34,711 nucleotides of DNA from an alpha proteobacterium SCGC AAA028-C07 (lineage in GTDB: Bacteria > Pseudomonadota > Alphaproteobacteria > Pelagibacterales > Pelagibacteraceae). Position numbers and translations under genes: made by a program. Shown piece after piece: positions 7,961 to 14,817 of the stretch (positions are counted from its first letter, which is position 1; each line of letters opens with the position of its first letter). The DNA is taken from the NCBI GenBank assembly GCA_000419465.1, contig ATTB01000007.1, positions 1 to 34,711 of the forward strand, in the 5' to 3' direction. Under the pieces are notes generated by a model. The model was not told where the DNA came from and searched no databases. It saw nothing but the letters and a program-made list of their open reading frames with translations.

Positions 7961-8341
7961 GTATTACAAGAACGAAGAAAAAGAGAACTAGCAGAAAAAA
8001 ATATTGCCGCTAAAAGACGCTTACAAGAAATTGGTGGCACTCACGGTCAAAACGCTCATATTAACGATTTGAAGAATGTAAGTAAGGTGGCAGAGTCAAT
8101 TCTCAATAGGAATGATTTACAAAAGGAATACGAAGATATGTTGAACGCCTTTAACATAATTAATATAAAATTATTGAATACAACACGAGATGAAATTTTA
8201 AGGAAATACGATAGCGACCCGTTTTTTGTAAGATTGTTTACTAAGTATAGTGAGTTACTAGGTACAGAGGTAAAAAAATCTACATTACAGACATTAGAAA
8301 AGAAAAAACAAACACCAGTTACATTCTATAACGGTAAATAA
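7940..8341 (+). CDS. Unknown helical protein, 133 residues
   Basis: AAGGA lies nine bases before the ATG, supporting this start. The N-terminal 35 residues are strongly basic and helical (QERRKRELAEKNIAAKRR), followed by an Asn/Lys/Glu-rich helical body. No catalytic motif, membrane segment or Cys pair is visible. Position between the replication-like genes and the ribbon-helix-helix gene suggests a DNA- or protein-binding accessory role, but nothing in the sequence proves it. Confidence 0.65.
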   Translation: MESLHALVLQERRKRELAEKNIAAKRRLQEIGGTHGQNAHINDLKNVSKVAESILNRNDLQKEYEDMLNAFNIINIKLLNTTRDEILRKYDSDPFFVRLFTKYSELLGTEVKKSTLQTLEKKKQTPVTFYNGK

Positions 8342-8349
8342 GGAAAAAT

Positions 8350-8511
8350 ATGTTTAATACAAACACAATTAAAGAAACAAAAAGAAAAATAAATCTAACA
8401 ATTAATCCAACAGTGTATCGGACATTCAGTGAGATAGCAGAAAAACGATTACAACCTAAATCGTGGATAATTGAATCAATGATGAAAAACTATATTACGA
8501 GTAATAAGTAG
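8350..8511 (+). CDS. Ribbon-helix-helix (CopG-like) DNA-binding protein
   Basis: A 53-residue frame preceded by AAGGA six bases upstream. RKINLTINPTVYRTFSEIAE gives an alternating strand followed by helix one, and QPKSWIIESMMKNYI supplies the second helix: the MetJ/Arc/CopG ribbon-helix-helix layout with a Ser-turn before the second helix. Such proteins bind DNA as dimers through the strand and often control plasmid or phage replication genes. It closes the left + strand operon; a 16-bp dyad lies just downstream at 8544-8559. Its target may be its own operon or the element's ends. Confidence 0.65.
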   Translation: MFNTNTIKETKRKINLTINPTVYRTFSEIAEKRLQPKSWIIESMMKNYITSNK

Positions 8512-8543
8512 ATAGTTGCTTTTTAAATATTTTAATAACAGTC

Positions 8544-8559
8544 GTTAAAGAACTTTAAC
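8544..8559. promoter_or_regulatory. Perfect 7+2+7 dyad in convergent gap
   Basis: GTTAAAG-AA-CTTTAAC is a perfect inverted repeat with a 2-base centre, lying between the end of the ribbon-helix-helix gene and the end of the minus operon. With no loop it cannot make a useful RNA hairpin, and no T-run follows, so a protein-binding site is more likely than a terminator. Confidence 0.3.
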
Positions 8560-8598
8560 TTTGATGATTGTAATTATGTTTTATCTATAAACAGAAAG

Positions 8599-8949
8599 TT
8601 ATTTCGTTGGAATATAAACAATCGGTTTTTGAATATCGGTACAATTTGTATTTAGAATCTTACTTTCTTCAATTGGTATATTTTTTTTAATATATGTTTT
8701 TATAAGATAAATATCAAAAACAGTATTTTTAGAATCTCTTATCTTAAATAAAAAAGTTCTAACATTGTAATCATTCTCTTTACTAATTATTTTAATTTTA
8801 ATTAAACAGTTTTGTTGATTTGGCGTTTTTTGAAAAGTTACATCAAAATCTTTGTTACCTATCTGTATTGGTTTTTTATCGTCATAAGTAAAGTGACCAA
8901 TAACTCCTAAAACTATTAATATAAAAAAAAATAATAATATTTTTTTCAT
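8599..8949 (-). CDS. Membrane-anchored extracytoplasmic protein, unknown
   Basis: 116 residues. KKILLFFFILIVLGVIGHF at the N-terminus is a single membrane anchor or uncleaved signal. The rest is polar, beta-rich (FDVTFQKTPN, LIKIKIIS, YNVRTFLFKIRD) and carries two Cys (about residues 48 and 102) that could pair outside the cytoplasm. It is the last of four minus genes that overlap by one to four bases. I do not recognise the family; a surface or exclusion function would fit but is only a guess. Confidence 0.6.
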   Translation of the reverse strand: MKKILLFFFILIVLGVIGHFTYDDKKPIQIGNKDFDVTFQKTPNQQNCLIKIKIISKENDYNVRTFLFKIRDSKNTVFDIYLIKTYIKKNIPIEESKILNTNCTDIQKPIVYIPTK

Positions 8950-9197
8950 TATAGAATTGTACCAATTTTACCTCTTTCTTCTAACAACTCCAACTGAATC
9001 TGTTTTAATACTTTCTCAAATATCTCAATAAAGAGAACCTTTATCTCTTGTTCCAGAATTATCTTTTTACACTCAGTGTTACATTCACCATTTGTAAGCA
9101 AATGTATTAAAGTCATTCTGTAGTATCCGTCGGATTTTGAGAAAGCAGTTGAGGTCAGAGTAAAAAAAATAATAAAAAGTATTTTAATAAACTTCAT
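8949..9197 (-). CDS. Small exported protein, unknown
   Basis: 82 residues with an N-terminal signal peptide (KFIKILFIIFFTLTSTAFS, possible cleavage after residue 20). The mature part holds a CNTEC segment (Cys 39 and 43), then an amphipathic Glu/Leu-rich helix. It overlaps the next gene by one base and the zinc-ribbon gene by four. Lys-rich start, hydrophobic core and small residues before the cleavage point support export. Function unknown. Confidence 0.6.
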   Translation of the reverse strand: MKFIKILFIIFFTLTSTAFSKSDGYYRMTLIHLLTNGECNTECKKIILEQEIKVLFIEIFEKVLKQIQLELLEERGKIGTIL

Positions 9198-9400
9198 TTA
9201 TTTCTTTTACTTTCTAGTTGTTGGTTGAAGTCATAAAAATCTAAAGAAGAAGCAACTTCTTTAGAAAATTTTTTTATTAACTTTCTTTCCTTTCTTGTTT
9301 GGCACCAATCACAATATAATTTTCCAATAGGATATGATTTGTTTAATCTCAAATCCTGTTTAGATAATTGTGTAGAACATTCTGAACACAAGAGATTCAT
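9194..9400 (-). CDS. Small zinc-ribbon protein
   Basis: 68 residues with two CxxC pairs, CSEC at residues 5-8 and CDWC at residues 30-33, a typical four-Cys zinc knuckle. A basic stretch, KERKLIKKFSKE, follows. It sits directly after the serine recombinase gene with a one-base overlap (TAATG), so the two are translationally linked. It may be a recombination directionality or DNA-binding partner of the recombinase; this is inferred from coupling alone. Confidence 0.6.
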   Translation of the reverse strand: MNLLCSECSTQLSKQDLRLNKSYPIGKLYCDWCQTRKERKLIKKFSKEVASSLDFYDFNQQLESKRNK

Positions 9401-10083
9401 TATGCTACTTTTTGTAATTGTTGATTGTGTGGTCTATTCAGTATTTTCCAAACTTGTTGAAAAAATATTTTCCTACCGAACTTTTTTTTAACCTCTTCTG
9501 AAATCTGTCTATACCCTAGACCTTGATTTCTAAGGTTAAACATACTTTGAAGAATAAAATATTCTTTATCGTCAGGCACAAGTTTATTGTTTTCATCTTT
9601 TTTGTATCCAAATTCTAAAGCACCACCAAGATGCCTTCTTTCTTTTTTAGCATACATTTTCTGAACTTTTATTCTTTCGCTGATTTGTAATCTTTCATTT
9701 TCTGCTAGACACGAAAGAACGTTAAGAACTATTTGACCGACGCCACCATTCGTAACACAACCTAAATCTGTTATATGAACTTCTACACCTTTCCTTTTAC
9801 AGTCATTTACAAATTCAAGTGTATTAAGAATTGACCTACTTAATCTACAAATTCTTGAAACAAATAGACGGTCACCTCTTTTCATTTCAGAAAGAATACC
9901 TGATAAGACCTTTCTCTTTCTTATCTCAACTCCACCACTTAAAACTTCTTTAGAAAACTCATCTAATTGTCCTAAATCGTGTAAAGAAATGTAATCTTTC
10001 AAACGCTTTTCTTGTGTATCAAAAGAATAACCCTGAACACTCTCAAGGTGACTAACTCTAGCATAACCTATGTTTTTCATCAT
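9400..10083 (-). CDS. Small serine recombinase (resolvase/invertase type)
   Basis: The N-terminal catalytic domain begins IGYARVS with the nucleophile Ser at residue 11, and RLFVSRICRLSRS near residue 75 holds conserved Arg residues. The C-terminal part (FGYKKDENNKLVPDDKEYF, then GLGYRQISEEVKKKFG) matches the helical recombinase DNA-binding domain, in a short version. At about 227 residues it is much smaller than phage large serine integrases. The frame extends to 10119, but AAAGG at 10088-10092 favours the ATG at 10083 or 10080. It may act on the 27-bp inverted repeats at 10918 and 11826 or on a resolution site. It leads a four-gene minus operon. Confidence 0.9.
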   Translation of the reverse strand: MMKNIGYARVSHLESVQGYSFDTQEKRLKDYISLHDLGQLDEFSKEVLSGGVEIRKRKVLSGILSEMKRGDRLFVSRICRLSRSILNTLEFVNDCKRKGVEVHITDLGCVTNGGVGQIVLNVLSCLAENERLQISERIKVQKMYAKKERRHLGGALEFGYKKDENNKLVPDDKEYFILQSMFNLRNQGLGYRQISEEVKKKFGRKIFFQQVWKILNRPHNQQLQKVA

Positions 10084-10109
10084 TTTACCTTTGTTTATTT
10101 GTTGGTTTA

Positions 10110-10129
10110 ATAGTTCCAAATGAAACTAT
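10110..10129. promoter_or_regulatory. Dyad upstream of the serine recombinase
   Basis: ATAGTT and AACTAT face each other across eight bases (CCAAATGA), 26 bases upstream of the recombinase start. It could be an operator for the recombinase operon or a recombinase-binding subsite. The rest of the 10130-10233 gap shows no other clear element. Confidence 0.25.
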
Positions 10130-10233
10130 GACAAAAAAGGTATCAGGATAGGACAGGCAATCAATGGTAAACCTTAACTTCTGGCACTTTAAGAGTGTTG
10201 AGTTAATACGATAATTTAATATATTTTTATATT

Positions 10234-10923
10234 ATGAAATTCAATCAGTTCACAATCCAACCATATAGAATTTGGTATGAATATTTAAAGACTGCTTTAA
10301 ATGACAAAGACTATTCAAATAAAATTAATCAAAAATATTATAAAGACTGGCACTTAAAATTAGTCAAAAAACTTACATTCAATCAATGGTATCAAACACA
10401 TAAAGATATATTTACAGAAGAAGATACGACCAAAATTAAAGTATATGACGGTAAAAAAACTCCCAATACAGTATTAGTTGAAATACCAATTAACTATACT
10501 GTTGTAAGAATACGAAAAGAAATAGGTAAAGTTCTTTATAAGAAAATAGCAAAAACACAATTAAACAAAAGATTTAAAATAGAAACAAATCGTCCCCTAC
10601 AAACTCCACCGCTAGATTACTTTCGTTGGACATACGAATTTAGAAAAAAATTCCCAAATAAATTGAACGAAGAAATTTGGGATTTAGTAGACCAAAAACA
10701 AAAAGACAGACAAAAAAGATACGGTATTGAAAAAAGAATTAAAAATGAGTTAGATAAAAAGAAAAAAACTATAAAAATCAAAAAAAGATTTCTTGCTAGT
10801 AGTGGTGCTGAGAAAGGTTCTTTAACTAAAACAATTTTAATATCAAAAAATATTAAAAAAGCAAAAAATATACTTGATAATGTTTGTAAAGGTATATTTC
10901 CAGGTGATTACTCGGTCAGTTAA
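10234..10923 (+). CDS. Unknown protein, divergent from the recombinase
   Basis: 229 residues, soluble, very Lys-rich and aromatic. The central block NTVLVEIPINYTVVRIRKEIGKVL is the most structured part. A Lys-rich linker (about 165-190) leads to a C-terminal SKNIKKAKNILDNVCKGIFPGDYS segment. I do not recognise a family. The distribution of basic residues suggests nucleic acid binding. No Shine-Dalgarno is seen before the ATG; the leader is AT-rich. The stop codon lies inside the left copy of the 27-bp inverted repeat, so an inversion there would leave this protein intact. Confidence 0.65.
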   Translation: MKFNQFTIQPYRIWYEYLKTALNDKDYSNKINQKYYKDWHLKLVKKLTFNQWYQTHKDIFTEEDTTKIKVYDGKKTPNTVLVEIPINYTVVRIRKEIGKVLYKKIAKTQLNKRFKIETNRPLQTPPLDYFRWTYEFRKKFPNKLNEEIWDLVDQKQKDRQKRYGIEKRIKNELDKKKKTIKIKKRFLASSGAEKGSLTKTILISKNIKKAKNILDNVCKGIFPGDYSVS

Positions 10924-10944
10924 TAATTTCCATTTAGAAATTCA
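10918..10944 (+). repeat. Inverted repeat, left copy (candidate recombinase site)
   Basis: This 27-bp sequence recurs in inverted orientation at 11826-11852 with 25 identical positions; the inner 20 bases (10925-10944) are exact. It is itself a dyad: AATTTCCA and TAGAAATT flank a TT centre, with half-sites agreeing at seven of eight bases. Small serine recombinase crossover sites have this shape. Confidence 0.55.
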
Positions 10945-10960
10945 TTTATAATAATTTTAG

Positions 10961-10993
10961 ATTACCTCGTGAGGTGGCATCTCACTAGGTAAT
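10961..10993. repeat. 13-bp hairpin just inside the left inverted repeat
   Basis: ATTACCTCGTGAG and CTCACTAGGTAAT pair with one mismatch around a GTGGCAT loop. No T-run follows on either strand, so a classic intrinsic terminator is unlikely. It could be an RNA structure or a protein-binding site. Confidence 0.4.
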
Positions 10994-11027
10994 ATTAAGA
11001 AACTTTATATGTGTTATTATAGAGTCA

Positions 11028-11138
11028 ATGATTACAGAAAAACATTTATATAATTTTAATGATTGCTGTCAGAGAGTGACATCTGATGAAGTAATTCAAA
11101 GAAGTGATTTAAAATGCTATACTGTAAGTATAATATAA
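11028..11138 (+). CDS. Possible 36-residue ORF
   Basis: A short frame from ATG 11028 to TAA 11138 encodes an acidic peptide containing NDCCQRVTSDEVIQRSD. There is no clear ribosome binding site, and its end overlaps the TATAAT box at 11129. It contains TGTCA-GAGAG-TGACA (about 11067-11081), an operator-like dyad, so the region may be regulatory rather than coding. Confidence 0.15.
   Translation: MITEKHLYNFNDCCQRVTSDEVIQRSDLKCYTVSII
11129..11134 (+). promoter_or_regulatory. TATAAT -10 box before the gene at 11145
   Basis: A perfect TATAAT lies 10 bases before the ATG at 11145; the -35 region (about 11105-11111) is poor. A start near 11141 would give an almost leaderless mRNA, matching the lack of a Shine-Dalgarno. 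A reversed copy of the ACTTCTTTGA motif (11096-11105) and a TGTCA/TGACA dyad upstream could control it. The promoter lies inside the candidate invertible segment and points toward the integrase. Confidence 0.4.
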
Positions 11139-11144
11139 ACAACA

Positions 11145-11444
11145 ATGAAAGCAGAAAATAAGACAATGAAAAAGTACAAAGTGTTATGTGATAACAAAGA
11201 AGTAATAGTGTTAGATAAACTTAATGTATCGTTAAGTGATATCTCTCTCCCTTTTGATAGAGAGTATAAACAAGTAAGTAAATCGCCAATTACTATTGAT
11301 GTTATTGCTAACAACTGCCTAGAAGCATTAGAAATAGCGAAGAAAACATACTTTGCTCAATACAATAGAAATCCATCTTCAATAGAAGTAAGAGAAAAAG
11401 TTGCTGAAGTTTCTATGTCAAATCAACTTGCTCTAGTTGCTTAA
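11145..11444 (+). CDS. Small unknown protein, 99 residues
   Basis: Soluble, no membrane segment. KYKVLCDNKEVIVLDKL looks like a beta hairpin and NNCLEALEIAKKTYFAQYN a helix, as in small alpha/beta domains. A second ATG seven codons in (MKKYKV) is an alternative start. It lies inside the candidate invertible segment and is followed after 29 bases by another small gene. No family recognised. Confidence 0.5.
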   Translation: MKAENKTMKKYKVLCDNKEVIVLDKLNVSLSDISLPFDREYKQVSKSPITIDVIANNCLEALEIAKKTYFAQYNRNPSSIEVREKVAEVSMSNQLALVA

Positions 11445-11473
11445 TTAACCAAACCGAAAGTGAGAATAATATA

Positions 11474-11737
11474 ATGACTAAAAAGAATGTTAGATTCTTT
11501 AATGACTATGTGAGTCATTTAAGACAATCAAAAAAACAGAGAGAGTGTTCTGAGTGTGTTGAAAGAAAGTGGTTAAAACCAGTTCAACTATCAAACTACA
11601 ATCTAAAATCTCGTGGCACATTCAGTGACCAAGTGAGAGATAATATTAGAATGATGAAAACAGTTAATCTTAATAAACCTAATGATATTAGAGATTACAC
11701 AACATCTGTTCACGAAGTTCTAAAAAAAGCGGCATAA
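11474..11737 (+). CDS. Small unknown basic protein with one CxxC
   Basis: 87 residues, basic, with ECSECVERKW (CSEC near residue 24) as a possible half zinc site, then KSRGTFSDQVRDNIRMMKTVN. A weak GAG precedes the ATG at about the right distance. It lies inside the candidate invertible segment. I cannot assign a family; a small DNA-associated protein would be plausible. Confidence 0.5.
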   Translation: MTKKNVRFFNDYVSHLRQSKKQRECSECVERKWLKPVQLSNYNLKSRGTFSDQVRDNIRMMKTVNLNKPNDIRDYTTSVHEVLKKAA

Positions 11738-11760
11738 GTTTCTCACCACAAAGACCTACC

Positions 11761-11807
11761 TAAAACACATAATGAGTAATCTACCAACACTACATCTATG
11801 TGTTTTA
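11761..11807. repeat. 11-bp hairpin near the right inverted repeat
   Basis: TAAAACACATA pairs perfectly with TATGTGTTTTA across a 25-base loop. It follows the gene ending at 11737. A variant of the arm-like motif (AGTTCTTTGA) sits at 11811-11820, between this hairpin and the inverted repeat. Confidence 0.4.
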
Positions 11808-11825
11808 AGAAGTTCTTTGAACTTC

Positions 11826-11852
11826 TGAATTTCTAAATGGAAATTCATAACT
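11826..11852 (-). repeat. Inverted repeat, right copy (candidate recombinase site)
   Basis: This is the reverse complement of 10918-10944 with two mismatches. The exact inner 20 bases are 11826-11845, with half-sites AATTTCTA and TGGAAATT around an AA centre (the complement of TT in the left copy). It ends 16 bases before the ATG of the gene at 11869, immediately ahead of its AAGGAG ribosome binding site. Confidence 0.55.
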
Positions 11853-11868
11853 TAAATAAAGGAGTAGT

Positions 11869-12651
11869 ATGACAACTACAGAACAAACTGTGCCAACTGA
11901 ACAGAAGTATTACAATCCATTAATTGTAAGACTTGAAGCATTGGAAGTAAAAGACAAAACACCAGAAGGTTATTACAGACAAATAAAAAATAATCTTTAT
12001 GTCGGTGTTAAAGCAGAATATCTAGTTGCTAGAGATTTTTGGTCTGCCAAAAACAACTTGAAACCCCAAGAGTTTAATGAACTTGTTCAACAATTGGATT
12101 TTAGTGGTTCAACACAGCAGAAATATCTATCAATTGGTTCTGATATAAGACTGATGAGATTGTACACATCAGGCAAATTGCCTATGAAGTGGACAACTCA
12201 GTATCTTTTAACAAAGTTATCTGATGAACAGTTTTCTACAGTTGAGAAGAATCTTGACCCAGAAACAACTGCTAAAAAAATATCAGAAATTGCTGAGTTA
12301 CCTTCAAAGAAAAAAGAGCAAATAACAAATGATTTGCTTAAACTTTTTGAACTTGAACTTGTTAAACCAGAAATTGATACAATATCAACTTTTGAAAAAA
12401 TAGTTGAAAAAATCAAATCTGCTTTAAAAAATATTCCTCAAATAAAATTAAGAGATGAATATGAGGTTTCAGGACAAACTAGAAGTAGAGTAGAAACAGT
12501 TAAAGAGAAGTTAACTGCCTACTTCAATAAACTTGAGCAAGAAAAGACGAAAGAACAAGCACAAAAGTTAAAAGAGATGAAAAAGACTGCTAAAGAGCAA
12601 TCTAAATCTATTTTAAAAAGTTCTCAAAGAACAATTGAAGCAACTGCTTAA
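11869..12651 (+). CDS. DUF3102-like phage/plasmid protein
   Basis: 260 residues. The segment LVARDFWSAKNNLKPQEFNE, with QQLDFSGSTQQKYLSIG after it (about residues 54-88), follows the pattern of DUF3102-type proteins of phages and plasmids: a helix, a short capture loop, then a fS-xxTaqryM-like helix, and then a LPMKWTTQYLLTKLSDEQF stretch. The C-terminal 60 residues are a Lys/Glu coiled coil. A strong AAGGAG lies six bases before the start. Such proteins are thought to be DNA-binding or partition-like, but their role is not settled. It lies just outside the right inverted repeat. Confidence 0.5.
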   Translation: MTTTEQTVPTEQKYYNPLIVRLEALEVKDKTPEGYYRQIKNNLYVGVKAEYLVARDFWSAKNNLKPQEFNELVQQLDFSGSTQQKYLSIGSDIRLMRLYTSGKLPMKWTTQYLLTKLSDEQFSTVEKNLDPETTAKKISEIAELPSKKKEQITNDLLKLFELELVKPEIDTISTFEKIVEKIKSALKNIPQIKLRDEYEVSGQTRSRVETVKEKLTAYFNKLEQEKTKEQAQKLKEMKKTAKEQSKSILKSSQRTIEATA

Positions 12652-12661
12652 CTTTAACATT

Positions 12662-12689
12662 AAGTGGCAAGGTTAATTCTTTGCCACTT
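12662..12689. repeat. 9-bp hairpin between two genes
   Basis: AAGTGGCAA pairs with TTGCCACTT across a 10-base loop, starting 10 bases after the stop at 12651. No T-run follows. It lies just before the ATG at 12701 and could reduce its translation or stabilise the upstream mRNA end. Confidence 0.45.
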
Positions 12690-12700
12690 GGCAAAAAAAT

Positions 12701-13096
12701 ATGAATATAGTTAAATTTATTTTAACAGAAGAAGAAGTAATACAACTTAAAAAAGCAATTAAGATTAACTCTTTTAATAAAAATCTTATTATTCATACAG
12801 ATAATAATAAGAAAATTATTATAACTTTATCTGGAAAGTATTCATCTTTTTCAAAAGCAACTAACTCATTTTCTTTAAAAACAGACTACAAATCTAAAAT
12901 AGATTTTAATGTAACAAAAAGTAAGGTCGTTTATAAAATTAATAAAACAAAACATATTGAAATACTCTCGCCAATTATTATTCCGCCAATTGATGAATAC
13001 GAAATCACCTTATTTCTCAAAGAAAATTATTTAGAAATGAAATCAATAAGAATGAAATTTGAATTTCCTTTTGATGAAATACCCTTGACCTCTTAA
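12701..13096 (+). CDS. Unknown beta-rich protein, 131 residues
   Basis: The sequence alternates short hydrophobic strands (VKFILTEEEV, NLIIHTDNNKKIIITLSG, KIDFNVTKSKVVYKIN, YEITLFLKENYLEMKSI) with Lys/Asn turns, consistent with a small beta-barrel or sandwich. No motif I recognise. No Shine-Dalgarno, but the 9-bp hairpin lies immediately upstream. It sits 22 bases before the integrase gene on the same strand, so it may be cotranscribed with it. Confidence 0.6.
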   Translation: MNIVKFILTEEEVIQLKKAIKINSFNKNLIIHTDNNKKIIITLSGKYSSFSKATNSFSLKTDYKSKIDFNVTKSKVVYKINKTKHIEILSPIIIPPIDEYEITLFLKENYLEMKSIRMKFEFPFDEIPLTS

Positions 13097-13118
13097 CAGA
13101 ACCACTTACCAAATTAAA

Positions 13119-14306
13119 ATGCCAAAAATACAAAAAAATTCCATAACACCTATTCCGAGTTGTAAGACTTTAAAAGTTTTCAAATATATAAATTCAAACA
13201 AATACTATTCTTGTTTTTATGTAGGTTTACATTCTTCATTGAATGGTAATAAAATTCAAAGTTTAAAAACTGAGAATATTAAAGAAGCACTTAAAAAAGC
13301 AAAAAATATTTACCATAGTTGGTTTGAACAATCTCACGACAATAGTGAAAAAGTTAACTTTATAAAAAATATTGCTAATCCATATTTCGCTTACAGAATT
13401 AGAAAATATCAAAACACTTTAGGTAAAGAAAATACTGGAGAACGAGATAAACAAAGATTTTTTAATTATATGGTCAAATATTTTGAAAAAGTTGACTATA
13501 AAGATAACGAACAATTAACAACCGCTATTGAAGATATGGTTCAAAATTTAAGAATGGATAAAAAAACAGATAATACAATATCAAAGTACACTAACACTTT
13601 ATCAAGTATGTTTTCTTATGCTGTTAAGAATAGTTTGATGAGAGTCAAACCAGATTTTCCTAAGTTAAAAATCATTAACACTGCTAGATTATCTTACTTC
13701 AATGAAGAACTTAATCTCATAACAAAAAGACTTAATGATGAGTATAAAAAGACCGAAGATAAATTTTATCTTGAAACCAAAGATTATATAAATCTTATTC
13801 GTAGCGGTGGATTTAGACCAGGTTTAGAACCTTTAAGAATTAAAAAATTTCAATATAGATTTATAGAAGATAAACAATCAAAAGATAAAATATTAGTGTT
13901 TACTCTTTATAATACTAAAACAAAACCTAAACACCAATTGACTACACATCCATATTTTACGAAATATGTTTTTCCAGAAATTCAAAATAGAAATCCTGAT
14001 ACAAACGCCGAAAGTTATTTACTTTTTCCAAGTTATGAGAACAGACAAAAAGTTTATAATAGAATAGTAAAAATATTCACCAGAATTTCAAAAGAACTTA
14101 ATTTGTATTATCGTAATGGTGCTACGAGACCTATTTACTCAATAAGACATACTTTTATTAAGAATAGATATGCTGAGAATCCTCAGTGTTTAGAAGTGAT
14201 TGCTAGACAAAGTAATACTTCAACTAAAATGATACATAGAAATTACTTAGACGAAGATGACATTATGATGGTTGAAGAACATAGAAAACTATATCCTAGT
14301 AAGTAA
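13119..14306 (+). CDS. Tyrosine integrase
   Basis: A 395-residue phage-type tyrosine recombinase with an N-terminal arm-binding region (to about 85), a core-binding domain (about 90-180) and a catalytic domain. Arg 233 lies in SGGFRPGLEPLRI, Arg 343 in YSIRHTF, and the nucleophile Tyr 376 in MIHRNYLDED; Lys 267 or 269 in YNTKTKPK is a fair beta-hairpin Lys. Two positions usually His are changed: Tyr 340 replaces the His of HxxR and Ser/Asn (365-366) replaces the later His. The integrase presumably recombines the 14-bp core at groEL and binds the ACTTCTTTGA arms. It lies in the middle of the element, over 4 kb from either end, which is unusual. Confidence 0.9.
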   Translation: MPKIQKNSITPIPSCKTLKVFKYINSNKYYSCFYVGLHSSLNGNKIQSLKTENIKEALKKAKNIYHSWFEQSHDNSEKVNFIKNIANPYFAYRIRKYQNTLGKENTGERDKQRFFNYMVKYFEKVDYKDNEQLTTAIEDMVQNLRMDKKTDNTISKYTNTLSSMFSYAVKNSLMRVKPDFPKLKIINTARLSYFNEELNLITKRLNDEYKKTEDKFYLETKDYINLIRSGGFRPGLEPLRIKKFQYRFIEDKQSKDKILVFTLYNTKTKPKHQLTTHPYFTKYVFPEIQNRNPDTNAESYLLFPSYENRQKVYNRIVKIFTRISKELNLYYRNGATRPIYSIRHTFIKNRYAENPQCLEVIARQSNTSTKMIHRNYLDEDDIMMVEEHRKLYPSK

Positions 14307-14330
14307 AAAAAATATTTTGATTATCATTTA

Positions 14331-14792
14331 TTAGTACTTCTTAAATTTCTTTAATAAAAATCTTTGTAAAGAAATCTTGATACCTTTTTTCTTTTTTCTA
14401 TTAACAAAATTATGTTTGGAATCTTTGTAACCTACACACATTCCTTCATATAAACTATTATTTTTTTCATCAATTTTATTCTCTATTTTTTTAAAAAAAT
14501 CACTATGTTCTGAATAATTATCTAAACCTGATATTTTCCATTTACTATAAATCCCATACATAATGTAAAAAAAACCATTCACAAAATCCTTAAAAACTGA
14601 TTGTTGATAGAGATAGTGAGTCCAACCATAAATATATCCAATCGCCCACTCATCTTTTAATTCATCGTAAGGATTTTTATTTTTTGTCTTATAAAGTTCA
14701 GATAAAATAGAAATTTGAAAAATTAGTGAAGTTGCTAGCGCCTTTGATATTTCTATAAATTTATCACTAGATAAGATTTGACTGTCTTTCAT
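14331..14792 (-). CDS. Unknown soluble helical protein, cargo module
   Basis: 153 residues, converging with the integrase gene. It has aromatic-rich helices (DEWAIGYIYGWTHYLYQQS, GFFYIMYGIYSKW) and a very basic tail (NRKKKKGIKISLQRFLLKKFKK). Helices are amphipathic rather than clearly membrane-spanning. It ends the minus-strand block, 25 bases after the next gene upstream. No family recognised. Confidence 0.55.
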   Translation of the reverse strand: MKDSQILSSDKFIEISKALATSLIFQISILSELYKTKNKNPYDELKDEWAIGYIYGWTHYLYQQSVFKDFVNGFFYIMYGIYSKWKISGLDNYSEHSDFFKKIENKIDEKNNSLYEGMCVGYKDSKHNFVNRKKKKGIKISLQRFLLKKFKKY

Positions 14793-14817
14793 AAATTGAG
14801 AAATTTAATCTTGTTTA

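Noticed and set aside
11117-11314. A 65-codon minus membrane-like frame
   Set aside because: It lies opposite the better supported + gene at 11145 and lacks a ribosome binding site.
12662-12689. Intrinsic terminator after the DUF3102-like gene
   Set aside because: A good stem is present but no T-run follows on either strand, so it is listed only as a hairpin.
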